NCBI GenBank assembly: GCA_963920525.1
Contig: OY986438.1
Coordinates: 52,215,753 to 52,279,752, forward strand
DNA from: Dichetophora obliterata
Lineage: Eukaryota; Arthropoda; Insecta; Diptera; Sciomyzidae
Reading direction: 5' to 3'
Length of the DNA stretch: 64,000 nt
The position numbers and the translations under genes were made by a program. The notes beneath the pieces were generated by a model. It searched no databases, was not told the DNA's origin, and saw nothing but the letters and a program-made list of their open reading frames with translations. Every line of letters starts with the position of its first letter. Position 1 is the first letter of the stretch. Positions 23,765-36,729 of the stretch are shown piece after piece.

Positions 23765-25495
23765 TTGTTAACACTGTGCAACACATTTTTCTAACGGAAG
23801 AGCGGATAACACAGGATGGTAGTACTAGTGTATAGTAAGAAAACCCTAAAAGGAATTTGCAAAGTTAGCTCGCTTTTAAAAGATATTGGCATTAGAAGTT
23901 TGCCTCTTGCAGAGTATTTTTTAAAAATAAAGTGCTCATTAAGGCGTATTGAATTACAATTTTTTCGAGTTTCACATTCTTAGAGGTCTCAAAAGTTGGA
24001 TGGTGGTCAAGATCTACAAAAAAATAAAGAGAAAAAAAAGGATGTCTCCTCTTACACAAGGACAGAGTTGTTTTTTGAGAAAAATAGTAAAAAATAACGA
24101 TCAATAAATGCTTTGATTTCTGTAAGAAAAACTACATATACATATACAGGCTTTAACTAAGAATATCTCGCCAAACAAAATGCAACTCTCGATTTCTTCT
24201 CATTGTCCTGTGCGAGAGATACTCGAATCCAAAGGTACACTCGAAATAGCATAGAACTTTTGATTGTTATCTGATTGTATAAATGTTGGTGTTATTGATT
24301 GAAGTGCTTACGTTTTCCTTAAATTAAGCGAATTCAATATTTGCATATTTTTCGCAAATACTTTTTCTCTTTTTCGAGAAATTTTTTTTGATTGTAATTT
24401 TATAAATTTTTCAAAAAAATTTAGATAATGTTTTTTATATTTTTGGCATCAGAAGTGGTACCTAAGATAATTTTGTGAATTTGGATTCTTAAAATATTTC
24501 TGAACAAAACACTGTCTGAAAGTATTTTTTTAAAACACCAGGTTAAGACCACGATTCTTTTTTGTGTTTCGATTTTTAAAAAAAAATGTTTCTGCTTAGC
24601 ATGAAATTTATTATTTCGTCAAAACACCTCACCTCATCATTTGCCAAAATATTAAACTAAAATTTTGAGTTTCTGAGCCTGCCAGAATTGTCAAATCAAT
24701 TGAGACTCATCGAATTGATAATTGCTTTTAAGTGTTTTTTAAAAAAAGTAATAACCTTAAAGGAGATTTTTGAAGAATTCAAAAAGCGAAAATTATTTTA
24801 CCACTTCTGATGCCTGAGATATAAAGCCTTATATTAATTTTTTTCAAAAAGTTAAAAAATTGCGTTCAAGTATGCTTTTCTCAAAAAACAGTTAATGCAT
24901 AGGCAAAAAATGTGCAAATTTGAAATACACCAAATATAAGGAAAACGTAAACTCTTTAATAAATACCATTAAAATAAACACAACCAGATAACAATCAAAA
25001 GTTCTGTGCTATTTCGAGTGTACCTTAAGATTCGAATATCCTTCACACAGGACACTGTAAGTAAAAATCAAGAGTGCTATCTTGCTTTGCGAGATATTAT
25101 TAAAGTCTTTATTTACTTTTGCTTTAAGATATAAAAATCTTACAAAAATCAAAGCATTTATAGATCGTTAATTTTTACTGTTTTTCTCAAAAAACAACAT
25201 TGTCCTTGCGGGAGAGCGAGACATCCATTTTTTGGGAGACCAGCCTATGGAACTTTGGAGACCTCTTAGAATGAGAAATTAAAAAAATAATTTTTAATTC
25301 GATACGCCCTTATGAGCACTTCATTTTCAAAAAATACTCTGCAAGAGGCAAACTTTCAATGCCTATATCTTTTAAAAGTGAGCTAACTTTGCAACCCTTT
25401 TTGGGGTTTTGTTGGTCTAGATCAGTACCATTGATCTGTGTTGGTCGCTTTTTCGTTAGATTCCATGACCCTTGAATTGTCGCATAGTGTAATCT
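23765..25495. repeat. giant inverted repeat (~780-bp arms, ~170-bp loop)
   Basis: The left arm 23765-24545 and right arm 24715-25495 are complementary along nearly all their length, centred near 24630. Matched pairs include TCTAACGGAAGAGCGGATAA / TCTAACGAAAAAGCGACCAA (outer), GTTTGCCTCTTGCAGAGTAT / same, ATCAAAGCATTTAT around 24105/25150, TCGAAATAGCATAGAACTTT / TCGAAATAGCACAGAACTTT, AAAGTTAGCTCGCTTTTAAA / AAAGTTAGCTCACTTTTAAA, and near the loop GGCATCAGAAGTGGTA (24445 / complement of 24800). By eye identity is about three quarters with indels. No ORF of note spans it. It could be an old foldback transposon or a hairpin-RNA locus. Confidence 0.9.
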
Positions 25496-25499
25496 ATTC

Positions 25500-28250
25500 T
25501 TTATAATTTGTTGTTATAAACAAAATGTGTAGCTGGTCAAATTACTTCATAAATATGATTATATTAGCTATTTTGATTGTAAGGAGAAGACAATTTACTT
25601 GTAGAATAAAGAATTATGATTTTCCAGCAGTTTGGGTCTTTGAAAGAATTTTGTTCTCGGAAGTCAAGGTGTTAAATAGGACAAAACCTCAAATATTGCC
25701 CCACTATAACGAAAGTATGAATGAAGTGTTTTTATAAGTTATGTTCTAATTTATTTAAAATGGATATTTTAGCTTCTATACTCCCAACATACTATTTCCT
25801 AAACCACTTGAAGTCCTATGTTGTACAACCTCGCATACAATTTCTTAAAAACAACATGAAAAACAAACAACTTATAATGCACAACAAGTAATTCCCAAAG
25901 ATGTACAATGTACTTACTTACATAAAACTAAGTAAATATATTCATGGCACAAATATTGAAATATTGAAGCAAAACAGATTCTGACATTGACATCGCCTCA
26001 ATAAAGCGCAAACAACAACAATAACAACAACAGAATAATAAAAAATAAAAAGCAACTATAAGCCATACTTAAACATGTAAAGTACTCATATATACGTGAG
26101 TCTATATATATTTGTAAAATACATTTTCTCAGTTAGAAATGCACATCATTCAGTTTTTCTGATGCTGGGTGGTGGAAAAAACTGTAGCCAGGGTAGCGAG
26201 GCTAGCAAAGAAGCTTATTTCAATATATAAATAAATTGGGTCAAATTTTCATTTCATTCCATTTCAAAAGCAAATAAAACCATGCACCGCAGTAACGAGA
26301 ACAACAATAGTAGCATGCACTAAATGATTATAAAAGCGACAACAGTTATAATAACAACAAATACAATATTATGTCAGCCACGCACAACAAACACCTCGGT
26401 AACCACAGCCTCAGACTCAAATGCAGTTGCGTCAATAATTAAGTTAGTCGGAGTCATTCAAAGCATGCCAATCTTCATGATTTAGTTATTGAAATCATTT
26501 GTCAGACAATAAATTTGGATAATTAACTTTAAGTTTTATAGCTTAAAGCTGCACCGACATCAATTTAATGCTTAGCTGCAAAACTGGTTTTTAATTAAAA
26601 TTTGGTAATTCAATGTTTTGATTTTTGTAGCCGATAATATTTGAGCTTTGTACCATTTAAAAAAACAAATAAAAATGTCAATAAATTGTCCATTTTAAGG
26701 CTTAATTTATGCGCATTTTTTCTATTTACCAATTGATACGATATGAAAACGATTTGCTATGGTTTTTTCTATTAGCTGAAATAGTTTGAACTTTGTTATA
26801 AAAATGTATTAAGCATTAACTTTATTAAGTTTGTAATAGTGCTAAAACAAGTTTCGTACAGGAAGTGTAAAAAATTATTCACAAAATATAAATAATATCC
26901 CAGTTTGGTATGCCGAAAGAAAAAGATAAAAATTAAGCGTTACAACTAAGATTAGCATGTAAACGATTCGATCTGATACTAAATGGAGGCTTTATTTTAA
27001 TAAATTTTAACTAAGCTTTTAATCTTTGTGTGTGTGAGGTAATGGAAAAAAGCAAACAATAAAGAAAAGCTGTGACAAAAACTTTATTGCACTTGATGAA
27101 ATTTTCAAGTTATAGTTTTAAAAGGATTTCGGGGCGATATAGAAATGAAATTAACTGAAAGCGAACAAATTAGGAAACAGAAATCACTATAAATACTAAC
27201 ATAAATTCATATTCCTGAACTACATTTGTTGCTTGATACTTAAAAAAGTGCTATTCTTCCTAAAAATTGTTCTGAGAACAATTACGTGCTTACGTTTTTT
27301 AAATTTACGAGTATCACAGACAAAATCATGGGCTGAGAATTTTATGTTTGAACAATTTTTAGTTATTTGATACTCTCTAAACTCTCACAAACGATCGCAA
27401 GGCACGTTTAGAGAACACATTTTTTTTAAAAAGCATGTAAAGACTAAGGTGAGGACTATATTTCTTTAAAGTTTCAGATTTATAATAGGTCCTCTACATG
27501 CCCATTTAAGAGGTCAAAGTAAGGCCTTTTTTATAAACCTTTGTTCATAGTTATTTTTCTTTAAGAATATGATGGTTCATTAACTTAAAACTATACAGTC
27601 CTAATCTAGAGTACAAGTTCTACGTGCCCGATAAAAATATACGATCCCGAACTAATAGTGTGGTCACAAGACTTAATGCAATATCTCAAAAATCAACAAA
27701 TTTTATCAAGTTTTTAATGGTTTACCATTCAATAGTAAATTTTTTTATAAGATGCACATCTTCTAAAAAGCAAATAAAATAACAATGGTAATTATATGTG
27801 TCATAAAAAAAAGTTTTAGCCTACTTAAGGAGACTATGAAAATTGCTGCATTTCGGATTTCAAATTGGTGCCGATGCGAAGTTAGGTTACAACAAAAATA
27901 AATGGCTACGTTTTTCCGCATAAGATACCCATAAGATCATTCTTAAAATTTTTTTATCAAAATTGGAAACTATGCAGCACACACGTTTGGCGTTTTCATA
28001 TAGAATGATCCAATATATCACTCGTTTTCAATTTTAAAATATTTCTATTTAACAGTTTTGACTGTGAAGCGGATTTATTTACTTTTTCGCAATGTTATGA
28101 AGATAATCGCCTTAAAAGATAAAATTACAAACAAATATCGTCCGAAGTACTTAGAGATATAGATACAACTCCAATGCCCATTAGGAAATACGAGTTAAGC
28201 TTAACAGCTTATTAAGAGTAAATGGAAATTTTGAGCACCGAAAAGAAAAC
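25500..28250. other. intergenic or intronic DNA with CAA-rich tracts, no gene recognised
   Basis: AACAACAACAATAACAACAA-type tracts near 26008 and AACGAGAACAACAATAGTAG near 26294 are typical of fly non-coding DNA. The ORF at 25525-25737 has no domain. No inverted repeats were found. Confidence 0.5.
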
Positions 28251-29834
28251 AAAACAAAGTATATTTGCTTGATACATATTTTCAAACAAAAGCTAGGCGT
28301 TTGAGAGACACCAATCTTGGTTTATTTACTTTAATATGCAAACAAATATTTTCTACCGCTTTTGTCGTCTGTATTAGCTTTTTTTGCACACGAAGCCAAA
28401 TGCAAAGACAAAATAAACCTCGTCTCGTACGAAATAGTAAAACATTTATTGTTTGTTTATCCATCAGACCATCCGATATACGTACTAAAAGCTACAATCG
28501 ACACATACTACGAACTCTTTGTTTTTTTCAACTGCTTTTTCTGTTGTGTATTTGAGTTTTATAAATTTTCTCTTGCTTTTTTTTTTTAATACGAAGTAAA
28601 CAAAATAAATACATGATAAAATAAACTCAATAACAAAACCATTCGTTGTTGTTTGCGTCGTCTTAAAAAGGCACAATAAACATCATAGCGTACATATATA
28701 AATAAATAATTTGTACGCCTCTGCGCCAAAAAGTATGCTTGTTTTCGATGACTTTTTGTGTCGTCTAAAAGCGAAATAAATAAAATATTAAATGACATGA
28801 CAAGGACACGCACATGAGCACTCTGGCTCAGTCGCACAGGCTGTGCTGAAAACATAAAAAAAAATCCAAATTGAACGTATAAAGGACACTTAGACAGGGA
28901 GCAAACAGCACCCAGAGAGCAGACAGCAGCTTCAATTTTTGAAACTAAGCACAAAAAAAAACCAAAAAAAGATTGAAAATCACCAGCTAATAAAAGGAAA
29001 ATTTGTAAATTTAATCCATGTCATGACAGAACCATGAATTTTTTTTATATTATACTATTTACAAACATTGTTCCTTCTGTGTTGCTAAATTTTGGTAAAA
29101 AATTCTTTGTTTTTCCTCGTAAATGTAGTGGAAAAGTGAGAGATTTTGAATTAATTTAATATATTCAGAATTTGAATATATTAGTATTTCCAGGATATGC
29201 TTTTACAATGTACAATGTACAGTGTATACATACTATTCATTGGATTTATTTTATGTATTATTAAATTTTTTCTGGTTGTTTTCAATTCTGAAAAAAATAT
29301 ATGCCAAAGTTTGTGGGAGATGTATATTAGACCGGTTCATTTTGCAAAACTGTTAAGTTACTTTGGTACGCGTCAACTTTCTAAAAGTTCAACCCTAAAT
29401 GAACACAGAAATACCTTCAGTCCAAAAAATTTGACCCCCTGACCTTTGCAGAAATCGCTTAAAGGGAATTTTGAAAATATAAAGGACCTGTACCACCTTA
29501 TAAAATATGGTGTTGAAACCAAAACAAACATTAAATTTATTTTAATGGCATATTTTAAGGAATATTTTGGACTTACTTTAGTTTTTTTTTCCTTTTTAAA
29601 AAACCGTTCTGATTATTTTTGGTGAAATTTTGATCCTGAATTTTTTACATTTTTTTCATTCCTTATCATCAAATTTTTTTCTTATTTTGCTTCACCAATA
29701 TTATGCTTTACTTCAGTATATCATATTTTTTCGGTGGTCAAAAAGTTTTTAAAAAAAAGTAAAAACTTAATATATTATTGTTATTAAAATTTTTAATTTT
29801 TTAAAAATATTAATTTTTTTAATATCTTTTAAAG
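28251..29834. other. intergenic DNA, no gene recognised
   Basis: Overlapping frames on both strands at 28265-28954 (60-122 codons) are mutually exclusive and lack motifs. Their Cys/Phe-rich translations come from T-rich sequence. Nothing else is supported. Confidence 0.45.
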
Positions 29835-30393
29835 TTTTCTTGTTATTATCTCCCACTTGTAGCAAATATTGTTCTTGCTCCTCATTTTCTGTAATTGAAT
29901 TGTTGAATTCGGTAATCAAAGCCAGCTCTCACTGGAGAGTCATTAACTACTTTAAGCTGTGTGACTATTTTTAGAGCACTTAGATAAGCTGAGTTATGAC
30001 TCCACTGTGCAGGGTCATTTTGTAAAAACTCATAAGAAATATTTAGTTCTTTTGAAAAAAAGTAGAGTTCTCTGTGTAACGCAGTCCTGTAAATTGGCAC
30101 TCGAATAATTATTTGTGGGTAAAGCTTTCCTCAAATGAGTATTGGTTCCTGGTCTGGTCATTGCTTCTGCCATTTTTTGTGGATGTTTGTTGTCAAAGTT
30201 TGATCAAAGAAAAAACAAGCGTTGAGCAGAAAAATACTTGAAAATGTACTCGAAAATATCACAAATATCGATAATTACTCAAGTAACTCGTCATTTCGAG
30301 TTAATTGAATACCGAGTTACTTGAAACGAAATTCGAGTCAAGTTGCACTATTCGACTCGACTCGAGCTCGAAGCTATTCGCACAGGCCTAGTT
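29835..30393 (-). pseudogene. hAT-like relic: protein fragment plus tip with ACTCG subterminal motifs
   Basis: The minus-strand ORF 30100-29882 reads YRTALHRELYFFSKELNI...SAYLSALKIVTQLKVVNDS. A frameshift then continues as LALITEFNNSITENEEQEQY down to about 29835. From memory, VVND(x)AERxxALIxEFN followed by NEEQ is a recurrent block in unclassified arthropod and cnidarian transposon proteins. I do not know its function. Upstream on the same strand, ACTCG/CGAGT words crowd 30228-30372 and the sequence ends TAGGCCTGTGCGAATAGC (30391-30374), a CAGGCCTGTG-type tip resembling hAT ends. The opposite tip was not found. Confidence 0.55.
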
Positions 30394-30545
30394 AAAACAA
30401 TAATCATGAAACACGAAAAACACGGCAGCCTTTACGTTTTTGAATCCCGTAATCCAAAGCCCGAGCACGCACAAACTCTTATTTTTAAGCACTTGCACGC
30501 AATAGCACGCCGTGTCACGCAAAAATCACATTTTATATGTATATT

Positions 30546-32555
<2,010 letters not shown>

Positions 32556-33060
32556 CTACTTGAACTTTACAAAATCTGTTGAGACTAAAAATAAAAATTG
32601 AAGATCATAGCTTAAAATATTTCATATAGTCATATTATCCTAAATGGGTTCAGAGACTGCAAAATTAAAAAATTTTGTTAAATTCTCTAAAAAAATTTAC
32701 ATGAATTGCGTTGCTTGCATTAACCCTGGTCATATAATCATATTTCTAATACGTTATAACCAATGTTAGTTGATTCGACTAAGACGCTCCAAAACTCGTT
32801 AAAGAAGAGCTGTTGGTACATTAAATACATTAAAAGCTGTTGAAAATGGAAAAACTATGTATATTTTACTCGAAATCAAAAAACAAAATTGGTTTTTGTT
32901 TTTTTTTTTATTTTTTACATATTTTCATATGCTACTTATTTTATCAGTTCGAGATATATCAAATAAGATTATTGAAAAAAAAAATAGTAAATAAGTATAA
33001 ACACTTAAAAGGCTCTTTTATCATTAAACGAATAAAGCATTATTTATTTTTATTAAAATA
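32556..33060. other. AT-rich DNA with one copy of a MITE terminal sequence
   Basis: AACCAATGTTAGTTGATTCG at 32758 matches the ends of the MITE at 35167-35372 but has no partner nearby. The rest is A/T-rich with no supported gene. Confidence 0.5.
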
Positions 33061-33089
33061 AAAAAGTTTAAATCAATTGTTTAGCACAA

Positions 33090-33455
33090 GAGACACAATT
33101 CGTTGCACCACTATAACCAAACTTATAACCAAAACACTTTATTCCTACAACACAGGAATTAACTTCGACTGTACAGAATTAAAAATACCCCCACATACGT
33201 ATTTAGTATATACGAAGTCGTCAATGTTGTATAGTTTTGATGACCCCACTTTTATAGGGCGTGGTTTTTATCCAAATATATAAAATTTGGCACTCAGAGT
33301 TTATCCTCATTATCAAAGCTTATGTGTAAAATATCAAGTTTAAACCATCATTTTGTTGAATTTATGAAGGTTTTGTATTATAATGACGTCACTTTGTGTG
33401 AGGTGGGCGTGGTTTTCATCCAATTTTGACAAATTTCAAATATGTGGTGAATATT
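33090..33455. repeat. left part of a ~150-bp-period tandem array (interrupted by a LINE)
   Basis: GGGCGTGGTTTTTATCC at about 33258 and GGGCGTGGTTTTCATCC at about 33406 are about 150 bp apart. Each is followed by an AAATTTGGC / AAATTTCAAA stretch and then by ATCAAAGCTTATGTGTAAAA or TTCAAAGCT. The array resumes at 34781 after the LINE. Such GTGGGCGTGG arrays are common in fly non-coding DNA. The element type is not certain. Confidence 0.75.
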
Positions 33456-33468
33456 TTGCTTCAAAGCT

Positions 33469-34780
33469 TACTTACTTACTTACTTAGTTGGCACTACAAC
33501 CGTATATCGGTCTTGGCCTCATCTAAGAATTTGCGCCAGCCATTTCTGTCTTTCGCTTGCTGGCGCCAGTTGGAAAATCTAAGCTTCGTCAGATTGTCCT
33601 CTACTTGGTCTTTCCAATGAAGATGCGGTCGTCCTCTTCTGCGTTGACCGCCTCTGGGTACCGAATCGAATGTTTCCTTTACTCGAGCATCGTCTTTCAT
33701 GCGCTGAGCATGACCAAGACAGCGAAGCCGCTCGATTTTAATGCGCTTGACTATGTCGATTTCAGCGTACAGCTCAAACAGTTCATCATTTCACCGTATT
33801 CGGTACTCGCCATTGCCGCAGATTGGTCCGTAGATCTTACGAAGAATCTTTCTCTCGAATGCTCCTAAAGTCTTTTCATCTGAACTGCTCAGCGTCCAGG
33901 TTTGTGATGCATAAAGTAGGACGGGCACGATGAGCGATTTATAGAGCGTGACTTTCGTTCGTCGAGAGAGGGCTCTGCTTCTCAATTGCATACTGAGCCC
34001 AAAGTAACACCTGCTGGCAAGAGTTATTCTTCGTTTGATCTCAATGCTGATGTCGTTGGTTGAGTTTATGCTGGATCCCAGATAAACGAAGTCCTTTACA
34101 ACCTCGAAGGAGGTATTGTCAACTGTAACGTGGGTTCCAAGACGCTGGGACTGTTTGTTTGTTGACACCAAGTATTTCGTCTTATCTTCATTCACTGCCA
34201 GACCCATTCGACTTGACTCTCTTTCTAGTCTGGAAAATGCTGCACTGACTTCGTGCGTATTATGGCCAATGATATCGATGTCATCAGCATACGCAAGCAG
34301 CATAACACTCTTGTAGAATATTGTGCCACTTCGTCTCAGATCAGCAGCTTGGATGATCTTTTCCATCATTAGGTTGAAAAATTCGCACGTTAAGGAATCA
34401 CCTTAACAAATGGTGGGGAGAGGTCCTTCCCGATTTTAGCTGCGCTGCTAGTGTTGCTAGTGTCCCTGCAAAGTCGTATTAGTTTTGCAGGAATACCAAA
34501 TTCAGACATGGTGGAGTACAGGTGCTTCCTAATTGGGCTGTCGAAGGCGGCTTTATAGTCGACAAAAAGATGATGGGTGTCGACTTGTTTTTCTTGAGTC
34601 TTCTCCAAGATTTGTCATAGCGTGAAAATCTGGTAGATAGTGGACTTTCAGGTCTGAACCCACACTGATAAGATACAATCAGTTCGTTTGCAATGGGCTT
34701 CAATCTTGCACATAAAACGGTCGACAGGAACGGGTTACCGGAATATCATCTCTATTGGTGGGATTGTTGTCAGCGTTGCC
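33469..34780 (-). pseudogene. 5'-truncated LINE copy with intact YADD and a 13-bp target duplication
   Basis: Minus strand. RT fragments start at about 34735 (LSTVLCARLKPIANELIVSY). The frame at 34703 contains YQCGFRPESP, and the frame at 34608 contains HHLFVDYKAAFDSPIRKHLY (motif A) and FGIPAKLIRLCRDT. The 192-codon ORF 34369-33791 holds LLAYADDIDIIG (catalytic YADD intact), GLAVNEDKTKYLVS and the thumb YLGSSIN...RCYFGLSMQL...SQTWTLSSSDEKTLGAFERK. A frameshift at about 33790 separates the tail (RRRGRPHLHWKDQVEDNLTK, ORF 33700-33494). The 3' end is a (TTAC)n tail. Clade: RTE-like or related, not settled. The protein is dead because of the frameshifts, but it is less decayed than the other LINEs here. 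Confidence 0.92.
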
Positions 34781-35150
34781 TTGCTCCAAAGCTAATGTGC
34801 AAAATACCAAGCTCATATATTAATTTTTGTGACATTTTAAGAAAAACCGTTTTGATAAAGTCACTTCGTTTGGGAGGTAGGCGTGGTTTTCATCAGATTT
34901 TGCTCATTGCCGAATTCAATGTTCGTTTTTGAATGTAAGCATATATTTTTTATTTCCTTACGCTAGCTTAAAAATTGTGGCTGTAATCGTGTCGACAGAC
35001 AGACAGATGGACAGACGGACATGGCTTAATCAACTCAGGAGGTGATGCAGAATAAAAATATATATACTTTTCTATACCTACCACTCTCCTTATACACCCC
35101 GAACGGAGTGACAAAGTTACTATACCCCTTACGCAGTTCGCGTGGGGGAA
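34781..35150. repeat. right part of the 150-bp array and its unique tail
   Basis: After the target duplication the unit continues AATGTGCAAAATACCAAGCT and reaches a third GGCGTGGTTTTCATC at about 34882. A distinctive tail follows: GTGTCGACAGACAGACAGAT, GACGGACATGGCTTAATCAA and ACTATACCCCTTACGCAG near 35120-35140. ACAGACAGACGGACATGGCT-type tails occur at the ends of widespread fly repeats. No protein is encoded. Confidence 0.7.
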
Positions 35151-35166
35151 TAAAAAGTTAAGTTAA

Positions 35167-35372
35167 AACCAATGTTAGTCGCTTCGACGTACACTACATT
35201 TATAAAAAGATTCACACCATCCAATTAAAAGCCAAACACATCCGAGCACAACGAGGGCAGCTTAACAACTATTGTGGTTACTACAATATGGATAGAGAAC
35301 ACGATCAGATGAGAGAAAAAAAGTTGTAAGCAAAAGTGTGAGCAGTGTTAATCGAAACGACTAACATTGGTT
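35167..35372. mobile_element. ~206-bp MITE with AACCAATGTTAGTCG ends
   Basis: AACCAATGTTAGTCGCTTCG at 35167 is matched by its inverted counterpart TCGAAACGACTAACATTGGTT at 35352-35372. There is no ORF. A third, unpaired copy lies at 32758. Confidence 0.75.
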
Positions 35373-35504
35373 ATCCAGGGCTAAGCGACTCATATAGCTA
35401 ATGAGCATGGCTAGGATTACGATGACATGTCATCTTTTTTCTGCTGCTTCTAAGACATTTCCTGCTTATTTAAAACGTCAATTTATGTTTCCTAAATTCC
35501 AAAT

Positions 35505-35945
35505 ATGAAAAGTTTTTAGGACATTTTTTGTCATTTTTCATCGTTTTTAGTTTTCAGGTAATTTTTACTAGATTTTGGTCATTTTTAGAGATTTGTAAGT
35601 TATTTTATTGTCATTTTTGGACATTTTTAATTTTTAGAGCATTTTTCGGTTCTTAGTGTAATTTTTAAATATTTTATCTCAAAATGCTAATGCGTGGTAA
35701 ACTGACGAAAGGGTACGTAGAAAAATGAAAAAAATTGTTAAATAAAAACTCAGGATATGCTAGTATAAAATTCATTTTAATTTAGTAATGTTTTATTTTT
35801 AGGGCTTAATTTTTTTATATTTTTTGCAATTGTTTGCGGTTTTTAGGTAATTTTTGTCAGTTTTTAGGTCATGTTCTGCAGTTTTTAAGCCATTTTTGTC
35901 ATTTTTTAGGTAGTTTTTTGTAGTTTTTAGGTCATTAAAATCCGA
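35505..35945. repeat. degenerate minisatellite, GTTTTTAGGTCATTTTTG-like unit
   Basis: Variants of TTTTTAGGTCATTTTTGTCA recur every 20-25 bp in two blocks, 35508-35640 and 35800-35940. On the minus strand this gives a repetitive LKTDKNYLKT-type frame (35993-35799), which I regard as a by-product of the repeat, not a gene. Confidence 0.65.
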
Positions 35946-36729
35946 GCCCTGCTTATGAACAAAAACTATTCTGTTACCTTTTTTATATTGCATACATTAT
36001 AAATCGTATTAATAATACATGTTTTAAATCGTATCTGAAATTAATGCTTTATTTATTACTTGCATTAAATGTTTTTACCAGCATTCCTCCGCGCTTTGCA
36101 TGCTTTACGTAAACATGTTCTAATTCTTTTTATATTTAAGATATACAAGCGAATCTGGATAAAGTGAACTAATTTTTCCCCTTTTTTTTCATATTTCATA
36201 AATTTTTTTTGCTCTTATTCTTTGAAATGTCAGTTACTATTTTGTTCACTATCGGTTGTTCACTATTTAGAGTAGTCGATGTAGAAAAAAACATTCACAT
36301 ATTTCAAATTTTAATGTGTCAAAACATGAATTTAGATTAATCCTATTCAATATTTTTAATTATATTTAAGGTGTAAATATGTTAAGTCTGTAAGATTGTA
36401 AGAAATCAGTTGACTGGAAGAGTAAATAAATAAAATTGGCTAAATATTCAGGGTACAACATATTTCAGGAGGCAAAGGGTTAAGTTATCCACGAAATATA
36501 AGCAAATTTTTTATTTTTTTATTATTAATTCAAGAGAAAGTTTAATAATTATTGTACTTATGCCTCAGCACTGAAAAGCTTAGTAGAGGCTAGAAGGCAA
36601 CTTATTTACTAAACAATAAATTTATAAACATTCAAATATTTAGTTTAAACAAATTTCATAAAAAAAAATAATAACAAATTCGTTTAAAACATATCTATTC
36701 ATATTATTAATTAGTGCTAGTTGGATGTC
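35946..36729. other. AT-rich intergenic DNA, nothing recognised
   Basis: No supported ORF or paired repeat. Confidence 0.45.

Noticed and set aside
26000..26060. CAA tract as a polyglutamine exon
   Set aside because: Stops occur in all frames within a short distance, and there is no flanking coding sequence.
28265..28954. Cluster of overlapping ORFs on both strands
   Set aside because: Mutually incompatible frames in T/A-rich sequence without motifs.
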